Assembly: GCF_963576675.1 (NCBI RefSeq)
Contig: NC_088918.1
Location: 42,441,501-42,505,500, forward strand
Source: Euphorbia lathyris
Lineage: Eukaryota; Streptophyta; Magnoliopsida; Malpighiales; Euphorbiaceae
Direction of reading: 5' to 3'
Length of the DNA stretch: 64,000 bases
Shown: in pieces, positions 35,290-45,623 of the stretch
Layout of the letters: the number at the start of each line of letters is the position of its first letter
Numbering within the stretch: position 1 is the stretch's first letter
The notes under the pieces: generated by a model
Told to the model about the DNA's origin: nothing
What the model saw: the letters and a program-made list of their open reading frames with translations, nothing else
The model's database searches: none
Translations under genes and position numbers: made by a program

Positions 35290-36633
35290 ATGCCGAGGAG
35301 CACAAGAACTGGTCCGGTGAAGAAGGAGAAGGGTACCCCCTCCGACACCAGCCTTTCCTCTGATCAAGGCGAACGCCTGCGAAATCGGTTGGCCAGCTTC
35401 ATAAACCCTAAGGAGAAGGCGAGGTATGAACTATTCAAAACCATGGAGTTTCAGGCCGCTAGAACAGTTTGCTGGAAGAGCCTCCGCACCTTGGGACTAG
35501 AGGACGATGTTCGTGATTTGCTGGATGGAGCTGGGCTACTCGAGTTCAGCATCATAAATGAGCCCGCCTATAAAGAACTGACATTTGAGTTCATGGCAAC
35601 GTTCTCGGTGGAAACTAAAATCACCGACCCCGATGATAAGATGAGGTACAAGTTCCGTCTTATGGGTGTTGATATGTTCACCTCACTCAATACCTTTAAT
35701 CTCTACCTGGGAACAGCCACAGAAGAAGATTTGATGAGTAAGGACTACAAGAACAGCCTCATTGCAATGCCGCCGGAGTTCGTCGCAGAAGACTTCTGGC
35801 ATGAACTCACAGGAAACACCTCCTACAATCCTAGTGATTCGAAATCCTCACAGCTGCAAACACACCCTCTGCGTTACCTTCAAAAGTACCTTGCATCAAC
35901 TCTATTCGGTAGGGCCAACCAGAGCAACATCCCCAGTAATGATCTGTTTGTTCTTTGGTGTATGGTCAATGCTAAAAGGATCAATGTGGGGCATTGGGTT
36001 GGGCTTCACCTAGCTGGTATCAAAGGAACAACTAGTAACTGCCTATTATGCGGCCCTTTCATCACCAAGATCACGAAAATTGTGGGATTGTTTAATCCAC
36101 TCCAGCATTCCCTCACTCTCGCTAAAAGTATGGAGCCATTCGACTGAAAGGCTATGAACAAGCTCTCCATTTGTCACAAAGTGGGTCGAAACTGGGTCCT
36201 AGTAGCTGAGGAACCACCTGTAGAACAATCAGCAAAGAGAAAGGCCTCTAGGGAGCCACACTATGTCGAACCCATCCAGATGGCATTCCCGGAGAACAAA
36301 CGAAGAATGCTTGACAGTGGAGAAGGGCCAATTGATGCAGGGGACATTTCTATGAGGCAGATGATGAATTACGTGGGACAGCTGTTCGAGCACAATAGGC
36401 ACCTGTGTGAACAGGTTAAGGCTCACGATGGGGAGATAGCTGAGTTACAGCTGCAGGTGAAAGAACTACAGAACAGGCTTGCACCTTCTAAAGAACACTC
36501 AAGCAGTACTCCTGCAGCACCATCCCCATCCAAGAACCTGTTCCCCAATCCTACTGATGGTAAGAACAATGCTGGTGAGACCCCGATGCAAAAGGGAGAG
36601 GACGAAGTCTCCTCTCCTGTTACCAAAGCTTAA
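35290..36633 (+). pseudogene. Element A additional ORF (env-like), one internal stop
   Basis: 448 codons with one in-frame TGA at 36145-36147. The first 285 codons hold the aORF domain: LLEFSIINEPAYKELTFEF, LRYLQKYLASTLFGR, NDLFVLWCM and FITKITKIVGLF. After the stop comes a basic KRKASRE, a probable coiled coil (CEQVKAHDGEIAELQLQVK) and a Ser/Pro-rich end. It has no hydrophobic segment long enough for a membrane anchor. Relatives are the B aORFs and, more distantly, those of C and D. Role unknown. Confidence 0.7.
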
Positions 36634-36737
36634 TTCTTCTCTCGCCGTGTGGATTCTTTTATCTGGTAAGGTGTTCTTATTTCTGTTTTCTTTGCATATC
36701 ACAGACGACTGAGTATACTTTCTTCCCATATTTGTTC

Positions 36738-36783
36738 TTGCATTGAGGACAATGCAACATTTTGTGTAGGGGGAAGGGAACTT
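36738..36783 (+). promoter_or_regulatory. AGGA-loop hairpin and purine tract after A aORF
   Basis: TTGCATTG-AGGA-CAATGCAA is a perfect 8-bp stem with a four-base loop (36738-36757), followed by GTAGGGGGAAGGGAA at about 36767-36780. It is far from the 3' LTR, so it may be a central or relic polypurine tract. Confidence 0.65.
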
Positions 36784-37917
36784 AATATGTTGGTATTTTA
36801 ATTGTTCTAATATTATGCACTACCACCATTCATGACTATTTTTGGGGTACCATTGCACGATTAAACCCCCCCCCCCAAGTTGTTGTTTTTTTTAGAGAAG
36901 TTACCCCTTTGAACTATCACACGAAGCCATAATGAAGGATAGGTTAGCTTGAATAATTGCATAAAGGAGTTAATAGAGGTCAAGAGAACAAAACTCATAA
37001 AGACTAATTGTTCATAATCTACATTAAATCTGAAATTCAACATTTTTTTAGGAAATAGCCCTTAGATCTAAGAGTCCAACACACCAATCAAGTGAGGAAT
37101 CGAGCCAATACAATCGGTTATTGTTTCTTTTTCTTTTTGAGAGGACCATCTTGAACAAGGAGTCCAGGACTTGTTTTGGATGCCTGTTCGGACCCTAGGA
37201 AAAGAACTCAATACCAGCATGATTTGGGCATTAGGATATTCCCCAACAAACATATTGGACCACCCTTCTCTCCATACCATTAGAACAACCACTTGAGCCC
37301 AACACTTTCCTTCGCTAAACCATCTTAAACGCCGACAAACCATCCTCAATCTCAAAAGAACCCCAAAAGGACCGTCGAATCCATAAAGAAAGCTTGAGCC
37401 AAGAAAATCATCATTTAACAGTTTGTTCTGTTGAGAACTAAAATGAAAAGACAAACCAATAACAGTAGAAATCATTAGCTCTTGTCTAAGCATTCAACAG
37501 AATACAAGAACAATCATGGAAATCACACATCCCTGTTCTAGCTCAAAAACAAAAGAAAAAAATAATAATAATAAGCTTGATAGTCCTTATTAGCCAAAAA
37601 CTGCCATCACTACACACCCAATCACCCTAACCCCGTTACAACCTGCAAAAAGTCCCAATGAGGGTATAGGTTCCTTTTCGAAGTGTCAAAACAGACCGAT
37701 TCTCAAGTTCAATGGACACACCTGTTCTTGCATTGGTTGCATGAGGGAAACAAGCAATACCCCAAACACATCACCCTTGACTTGGTGATCGGGCTGCAAG
37801 TCAAACATGTTGAAATTTAATATTCAACTGTAGGAGTGAACATGGATAGTTGGAAACGATAAGGTTCTTTCTGATTACATATTTTCTCCTGTTATTGCAA
37901 ATATTCCTAGCTGTTCT
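36784..37917 (+). other. Element A 3' untranslated region, left part
   Basis: No convincing gene; open frames here lack similarity. It contains a run of about ten C at 36867 and a short AAT repeat near 37563. It is interrupted at 37918 by element D (target duplication GTTCT at 37913-37917) and resumes at 61422. Confidence 0.6.
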
Positions 37918-39358
37918 TGTTGGTCCCGTGTAATGTAATAGGATTAGTTCCAGGGGGGTTAGGAACTAATATAACTTTTTCGCTTAATTATGCTGACTTA
38001 ATTAAATGTTTGATAATCTAACTCAGCTTTAGGTCAGCAAGGCTGAGTGAAGTGTGAGACAACTTTAATCAGACACTGACTAGAGCTGTTTCAAACTACG
38101 AGTTGGGAAGTAACACTTTAGGTCAGCTTCCAACTCAGCACTCTGATTACTGAGCGTCGGCTTATACAATTTATATACTGAGTAACTTAAGCAAGCAACA
38201 TATACATATATATCAAGAGAAAGGATTAGAGATTACTCAGCAGTCTTATCCTGGTTCGGCCTCACCGCCTACGTCCAGTCCCCAGAATCCTTCTGGTCTT
38301 TTTCAATCCACTACTGAGCTCTTTAAAGGTAGAGCACAAACCGTTTACAAAGCAATTGAGTATGCAAGAGTACCGTCCTCTATTCGTCTACTCTATCCTA
38401 CTGAGCGCTATAACCGAACACTCAGATTTTCTCTACCGCTGAGTACTAAAACCGAGTACTCAGTTTCACTCTCTCAACCTTTACAATTGATACAAGATTT
38501 GTTCTCTCTAAACGAAGAACACTTTAGATGAATACAAATTCACTCTAGAATTTTACACAGAGATTGGATTTGGGTGTAAGAACTTGCTTTTTCTAATTAG
38601 ACAGCTTCTCTTTTGGATTTTCACTCCTGTGAAGATTTGCTTTTCTGTCTGTACTTTCTTGTATTTTGGCAAAGGATCCAAGTGATGAACTTGTCCTTTT
38701 ATAGCAAAAATTGAAGCTCCAATGATTTGAATTCGGATATATCCATTGAATTCAAACGGTCTTCTTGCGTCATTCATTGGTCAGCATTCAGATTTGCAGG
38801 CCAATCCTGTCGTCTGAATTTAGCAGGCGTCAGGCTTGCCAGTTTCGTCTTCTAGCGTCAGGTTTCGTCTTCTAGCGCCATGTTTGTCTTCTTGAAAAAC
38901 GCCAGTTGATCCATGTGTCTCGAAAAGGTCTCTTGGCATAATTCTGAGGCTTCTGAATTGGTGCAGACCTTTGTCGGACTTTGTCTTCTAGTCAACAGAT
39001 CATTGGTGCTGTCCTGATGAATACTCAGCTTGACTTGTTTGATGTTGCCTTTAAGATCTCCTTTGACGGGGCTGAGTTACGTTCTACTCAGCTTCTTCGA
39101 TCGGCTTCACCTTCAAGCGTTTGTTCTGAAGAAGACTTTTCTTTTATGATGCTGAGTTGTGTTCTACTCAGCTTTTGTGGCTCATGCTGACTTCGTTCTG
39201 TCATACTTTTTATTCATGTTCTCATTTATTAATATACTCAACATTGAACAAACACTTTAGTACAATTAAATCAAAGCACTTAAATTTAATTGTCTTAATC
39301 ATGGGATTAACTTAAATAATTTTATCAAATCAAAATCATGTGGAAAGGTGTTTCAACA
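37918..39358 (-). repeat. Element D 3' LTR
   Basis: 1441 bp; on the minus strand it reads TGTTGAAACACC to GGACCAACA. TATA-like CTATAAAAG at about 38696-38704 (minus). Rich in CTCAG/CTGAG words. Confidence 0.9.
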
Positions 39359-39899
39359 AACTCCCCCATTTTGATGTTGGCAAAAGTATTTAATTATGGA
39401 ACTCGGCATTGAGGTTCCCCATGATCATTAACCTTTCTTTTTCTTCTGAAATTACTCCCCCGTAAGGGTTGCATCTATTGACTTAATTCAACTCTAAACC
39501 TTCTAAGATCTAATCGAGTAAAATTAAGGCATGCTTATACTGACTTAGTTCAATTCTAGACCTTCCAAGATCTAATTTAGATGAGCCTAAGGTCATTTTT
39601 CAGAAGTAGGTCAATGCTTGGAACATATAGTTATTACTCAGTTTCAAGTATAGATATCAGAGTTTATGCTGAGTATGATTTACTTGTATATTCCTTATGT
39701 TCACAAGTTTTAATTTGTTGTTCAACGAATAGTTAAGTATGACAGATCAGCATATAAGCACAAGTAAGCATCGCATAACCATAGTCAGTTTTGGATAAAA
39801 GATGCATATATATTAGATAGTCAGCACAACATAATAGAACATGCCAGATATAAAGTTACAAGTCATAAACTAAGACTATTTCTAATCTATCTCTTTATG
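39359..39899 (-). other. Element D purine tract and 3' spacer
   Basis: Minus-strand AAATGGGGGAGTT at 39359-39371 touches the LTR and is the likely polypurine tract. The rest of the stretch is noncoding, with many ACTCAG and CTGAGT words. Confidence 0.7.
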
Positions 39900-42800
39900 T
39901 TGACTTGAACTTGGTTAGATTTGCCATTGTCCTTGGCTGTTCATTGTTGCTGACTCTGATTGCCCGGGACAGCAGAAGTTGAATCAGGCTTCTGCTGAGT
40001 TCCGGCAGCTGGCTGTTTAGACTTATCTTTCTCCCCCGGATTCTGCTGAGTTCCAGCAGCTTGCTTCGTTTGATATTTCTCCCCCGTTTTGCCAGCATCA
40101 TGAGAGGGAGGAGGAGGATAGAAAGTTCCCTGTTGAATAGCATAAGTCAGTCTCGAGGAATACTGTTGTAGTTGACTCGTACTCTCCCTTAGACCAGTAA
40201 AGACCTGCATGCCATCGGCCACACTTGAGGCGGGGATTTTGATGTTAGCATTAAGCATACTGAGTAAATACTCTTGAGATTTCCCGATCCAAGTAATTCA
40301 TTCTGTCATCCGGGCATAGGATTGATGGTACATCCTGAGCAACGCAGTGTCATAGGACTGTCGTTGAAGATTTGTGTGCCGGACATGCGCAAGTGTGAAT
40401 TGAGTGCATTGCAGAATCTCATTGGTCTTGACATGGTCAGTGTCCATCTCTTCTTTGCATAAGTTGAGTAGGCGAATGGCTTCACCAATTTGTTCTATTG
40501 AGCATTGAGAAGAGGAGGAGATAAGGTCACGAGCTCCGATCAGCTAAGAGAATAGATGATTGACCTCAGCAGAAGTTGCAGATGTTGAGTTCGCAGCTGA
40601 TAAGGTATTGAGTTGACCTTGGATGGCTTTCATGTGATTCACCATCATCAGCTAGAGTTCAACCAGCTTCACTATGGACTCTTGCTTGGGCTGTTGAGAT
40701 ACAAAAAATGTCATGACACTCATCAAGTCTTTGAGACCCTTAATTTCAGTCAGAAGTTGAGTGACAGAGGATATTTGGGTTGGCTCATCAGGAACAGACC
40801 CAGCAGCATCGGCATGAGACTGATGAATATCTTGAAGTAGAGCTTGAGCTGAGTCAATGATTTTCCTTCCAGACTCAGAGGAATTTAGATAGATATAGGA
40901 CTCATCAGTGTGTGTCTCAGTGGTTGGAATGTTATTAGCACCGGATGGAGGAGGTGTTTGGTGCTGTTCGGAAGCGAAGGTGCCAGCTTGGTCATCAGCT
41001 GCACGTTCATTCAGGTCAGCAGTTGGTGCTGACTGGTTTTCATTTTGCTTAGTAGGAGTGGGAAGAGGTGGATCAGTAGAGTCATTAACCTGCTCAGTGT
41101 CAGTCTGAGGCTGAGTAGAATTTGGAGGTTGAGGCAACTTAGAGCTGGCTTGAGCAGGAGGAGGTTCCTTTGCTAACTCGTTGGGTTGAGCAGCATGGAC
41201 TTCGAGCACTTGCTCAGTGGAAGGATGAGCAGAGGTGTCGGCAGAAATTGGACCCTTAGCAGCATTCGGGTCGGCTTGTTCCTCATTTTGAGAAACAGAT
41301 GCTTGCTTTTCCTTCACTTGTTCGGGAGAAGGTTCAACTATGTCTGTGAAGAACTGGAATTAAAGCCCGGTAAGGTCAATGATAGGGTCCCTCAGTGGAG
41401 ATTCATCTAATAAGTCTATGACCGGGGGTTTCACAGCTTTGCGTTTGAACCGCTTTTCTGTGCTTACTTTGTTGTGCTGACTATGTTGGTTTGAGGTGAA
41501 GGATCAGCAGCAATAGATTCAAGGGACTCAGAGGAAGAGTTGAGTCCAAGGTCAGTATCAAGGCCTTCCACAACCTTGTCCTTCATGGATGGCTCAGCTT
41601 GGTTCTCAGCAGGTTGCTCAGCAGCACCTGTGTTACTTGGCTCAGCAGAACCCATTTTGTCAGCTTGAGGCTGACCCTCAGTATCACCCAGTTCTTCCTC
41701 CTGATCACAGGGAGTCTTCTCTAGATCAATTTATTGACTCCGCACAAAGTGTGATTCCTTTGTAATCACAAAGTCAAGTGGGTTGGAATCTAGCGGCTTC
41801 AACCCAGAGGTTTTCTTCCTCTTCAGAGGCTGATAAGGGGTTTCCTCACTTTCTTCCTCAGGCTCAACTTGCCTTTTCTGCTTCTCAGCTGACTTAGGTT
41901 CCCCTTGAGCTTGCTCAACAAGAGCAGCTTTCTTCGCACTAGATATTATCCTAAGCTTCTTAGGGGCTGAGTTAATGTCTTTGGTTGAGGACTGGTCAGC
42001 TTTCCTCTTTTTATCCTGCCTAGTGCGCTCAGCAGGTTCTTTTTCAACCCCAGCTTTCTTCCCTTTCTTGGTCAGCGCATCCTAACCATATTATCCCCTT
42101 CAACCATATTATCCCCTTCCATATCTTCCTCAGTGGCTTCTTCTTCAACCATAGTACCCTTTCCTTTCTTGGGTTTTATCGGTTGGTTGTAGGCTAAGCC
42201 GAACAGTACTGCTGTGGTGATTTCCGTACCCGAAATCTCAATTTCCTCTACCAAGCTGACCTGGTGATCTTGAAGTATCTTTGTGATGAGAGAACCCATC
42301 CTGAGTGTCCCGGTACTGCGTTGGAAAGCGCCGATGAGAAAGACGGGCATGTTGAGCGGCTTGTAGTTCAGCATGTGCCAGATGAAGCACTGCTCAAAAT
42401 TGGAAGCTGAGGAGGGGGCGTTGATTTTGGGGAACAGGAAGTTGGTCAGAATATAGTGAGCCATTTTCTGAGGCTGACCCATGCAGGTGCTTGCAATTTC
42501 TCCTTTGTGGTTCTTTGGTTTACAGAACTCAACAGGGTAATTAATGCATGTGTAGTCGTTCGTGCACCTGAGTTCTGATCCTTTTGCCCTCAACTTGAGC
42601 AATTTTGCCAGATAGGACGGAGTGATGGTGATGTCCTTATTTTTGACCTTGGTGACTAAATGGTCAACATCATCGTCAACAACCCTTAGATTTGTGTAAA
42701 ATTCTCTTACCAACTGCGGGTAAGTGGTACCGGGGAATTTGAAGAGGTCGGTCCAGCCATTTTTGGAGATCCACTCGCAGAAGGGTTTCTCAGCTTCTAC

Positions 42801-43103
42801 GAATCCTTTGGAGAACCAACGGGAACGGAAGACTTTGAGATTTTTGACATTTTTGTAGACTGGAAGGAACGTCCTTTCCTTAGTTTTCTCCTTCTTCTTT
42901 TTCAATGGAGTTGCTTGGTCAGCTTTAGTGTTTTTACGAGGCATGCTGACCTCAGGAGCAGATTGGTTATGCTGACCGTGGGTTTTTTCTTGAGACTCTA
43001 TGGAAGTCTCTGGATATTCCTGCTCAGCAGGAGATGGAGGATTCAGATCGGAGCGATTGTCATCGTATTCTTGGCCGGAATGGTTCTGGGAATCGCTAGA
43101 CAT
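39900..43103 (-). pseudogene. Element D additional ORF (env-like)
   Basis: ATG at 43103 opens 343 codons with an acidic/Ser-rich start, a Lys-rich cluster (KKKKEKTKERTF) and the aORF domain: NGWTDLFKFPGTTYPQLVREFYTNL, YILTNFLFPKIN, FIWHMLNYKPLN, GSLITKI. A short repeat encoding EGDNMV and a frameshift near 42085 end it. The next frames continue with a KKRK-type basic cluster, then a long Gln/Ser/Pro-rich region to about 39900. No signal peptide or membrane anchor is visible, so the envelope name is doubtful. Confidence 0.7.
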
Positions 43104-43360
43104 GATTTTCTTAAGAATTAAAGAAGTGCAGAAGTTTTAGGATTTTTAGAGAGAGAGAAATCGAATGCCAAAGATTTCAAGTGTAAAGAGAAGTTAGTAG
43201 GAATTCGTCCACTATTTATAGTCGTTTTGAGTTGATCTGATAGGTCGAAATGGCGGTTTCACCTCGAGTTGATCAATCGACCGTTATCTCTGGCATTAAT
43301 GACACATTTGGCGCATGGTTTTCTAATTATTACGCTTACGTCATCCTAGGTGGCTACTTA
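43104..43360 (-). promoter_or_regulatory. Candidate internal promoter of the D aORF
   Basis: TATAAATA on the minus strand at 43220-43213, 110 bp before the ATG. The block CCTAGGATGACGTA at 43350-43337 contains the bZIP-type TGACGT core. Both, plus GGCATTAATGACACAT near 43292 (plus-strand reading), are conserved at matching distances in element C. Confidence 0.55.
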
Positions 43361-43626
43361 AATGCGCGTGCTAGCATTAATTGTGCAAGTGGCTTCACTC
43401 AGTATCTAGAATACTAAACATTTTGAAGTTCTTAGTGCTCAGTTTTACGTAGAAGGGAGTTTAGCATGCTTAGTAACTCAGCTCATAGTAATCACTCAGT
43501 ATGTATGTCTACTCAGCATAAGGTGATTTTATATCATTCATATTAGCTCAGCATACAATCGTTACTCATTAAGCAATAATCACTTGGCATATTATAATCA
43601 CTCAACATTCATTAAGCGCAGAGAAC

Positions 43627-43743
43627 TTATTGAAGAGGATTAGACATACCGATAGCTTCCCTTAGTATGTTAAACTGCTCACGAGCCAAGGGCTTCATGA
43701 AGATATCCGCAAGCTGTTCATCTGTTGGAACATATGTTAGCTT
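43627..43743 (-). pseudogene. Element D RNase H, C-terminal piece
   Basis: Continues the RNase H frame cut at 55153: TYVPTDEQLADIFMKPLAREQFN, ending in a TAA stop at 43627-43629. The target duplication AGCTT (43739-43743 and 55153-55157) marks where C entered. Confidence 0.85.
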
Positions 43744-45079
43744 TGTTGGTCCCTTGTAAGGTTGCAAGTATAGTTCTAAGGGGGGGTTAGGAACTATTTA
43801 AACTTTTTTGCAATTAGGGCAGACTTCTTTTTCTAAGGAAAAAGGTTTTAACAGCGGCGCTGAGTAAACAGTAAGATATTGGCTTAGTCAACTGGTGACT
43901 AGGTCAGTTTCTTAGCTTGAGTCAGGAGATAGCACTTAGAGTCTATTCCTGAGCTCAGACGTTCAACGCGCACAACTCAACTTGACCTCTTTACTTGGTC
44001 AGTTTTTGGTTATTATAAGCAAGCAATATATATAAGGAGTTAAAGGTAAGAAATACTTCACTCAGCAGATTTATCCAGGTTCGGCTTCTTCTAAGCCTAC
44101 GTCCTGTCCCCGGAACACGTTCCGAGATTTCGAATCCTCTACTGAGCTCTTTAAAGGTAGAGCCTCAAACCTTTTACAATCTTAGCAACTAAGTATGACA
44201 AGAGTACCTTCCTCTATACCTCTACTCAATCCTAATCTCTCGCTGAGTACTAAAACCGAGTACTCAGCCTCTCCTTTCTATCTCTAGAAATGATAAGTGT
44301 TTTGTCCTATACAAAGATTTGCTAAGACACTTTAGACGATTGAAACAATCACTCTAGACTTTTACACAGATATAAGAATTGTAGTGTAAGATTTGCTTTG
44401 CTTCTTTGCTTGCAGAACTTGTGTAGAAATTTGGTCAGCGTAATGGCTTGATCAAGTTCTGTGTGGAGTGAAGCTTCTGATGGCACTATTTATAGAGACG
44501 TCTGGGCATCGGTCATTTCGAATTTCGAAATAACCGTTGGAGGGAAACGGCTACATGTCGTTGTCATCCTGACTTGCTCAGAGCTCTCGGCCAATCAGAA
44601 TTGTGTATCTTCTGTCCTCGGTCAGCTCAGCAGACTGTCTCTCCTTTTATGGTAAAGTCAACTGGACAGCACACTGTGTCATCTGAACTTTACCCAAAGT
44701 AGAAATACTTTGTCTGGAAGTTTTCATTTGCCAGCTGCTGTCTTGTATGCTTTGTCGAGACTACTCAGCAGCTTCATCTTGAAGTTTTTCCCGAAGGTCT
44801 TCTAGATCCTTCTTTTGTTGAGTTGCGTTTTGTTCAAAACGGCAACGTCTTGACAAACGCGGGCCGAGTTGTACTAAGTTGTTTGACTTGGGCCTTGACT
44901 TCTGTATTGGGCTTGGGCCTTCTAATTCTTGTGTCTTATAAACAATTTAACTCAACATTGAACAAACACATTAGTAGAATAAATCAAAGCATTTAAACTT
45001 AGCGTGTTTAGAATATGTATTTTAATTATACTTAAACAATTTTGTCAAATCAAAATTTATGTGGAAAGGTGTTTCAACA
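43744..45079 (-). repeat. Element C 3' LTR
   Basis: 1336 bp, minus reading TGTTGAAACACC to GGGACCAACA. TATAAATA on the minus strand at 44494-44487. Confidence 0.9.
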
Positions 45080-45623
45080 AACTCCCCCATTTTGATGTTG
45101 GCAAAACTATTCAGCGAGGAACTCAGTATGAGCTCCCCCATGATAGTTGACCTTTTATAACTTGGCAAACTCCCCCGTAAGGGTTGAGCTACTGACTTAG
45201 TTTTACTCTAAACATTTAAGGTTTAATCGAGTAAGTCTAAGGTCAGTTTTCAGATAGGTCAGCTAATTCAACATATTCTATTTACTCAGTATTAAGTGGA
45301 AGGTTTGATCATATAGAGTGCGCTGAGTAATTTGTTGTTCAATGGATTCTTAACAGACAATGTTTTATAAGCACATAGGACTATGTCAAACATGTAATCA
45401 GCATTTGATTCAGTCAATAAAATTTATAAGTATAAAAGCTGATTTAATTGAAGATACGTAATGACTCAGTACACAGTAACATGTATTAACATATATCATA
45501 GCTCAAGAATAAGAATAAAAGATGCAGATATGATATATTGATGGAAGTCAGTGTGTACACAGCAAAACTTATAAATAAGGCATAAAGATTACATCTGACT
45601 TAGTCTATACTGAGCTAGCCTAT
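45080..45623 (-). other. Element C purine tract and 3' spacer
   Basis: AAATGGGGGAGTT (minus) at 45080-45092 adjoins the LTR. The rest is noncoding, rich in CTCAGT words. Confidence 0.7.

Noticed and set aside
37068..37493. 141-codon open frame, minus strand
   Set aside because: In the 3' untranslated region of element A, with no similarity or start context; probably chance.
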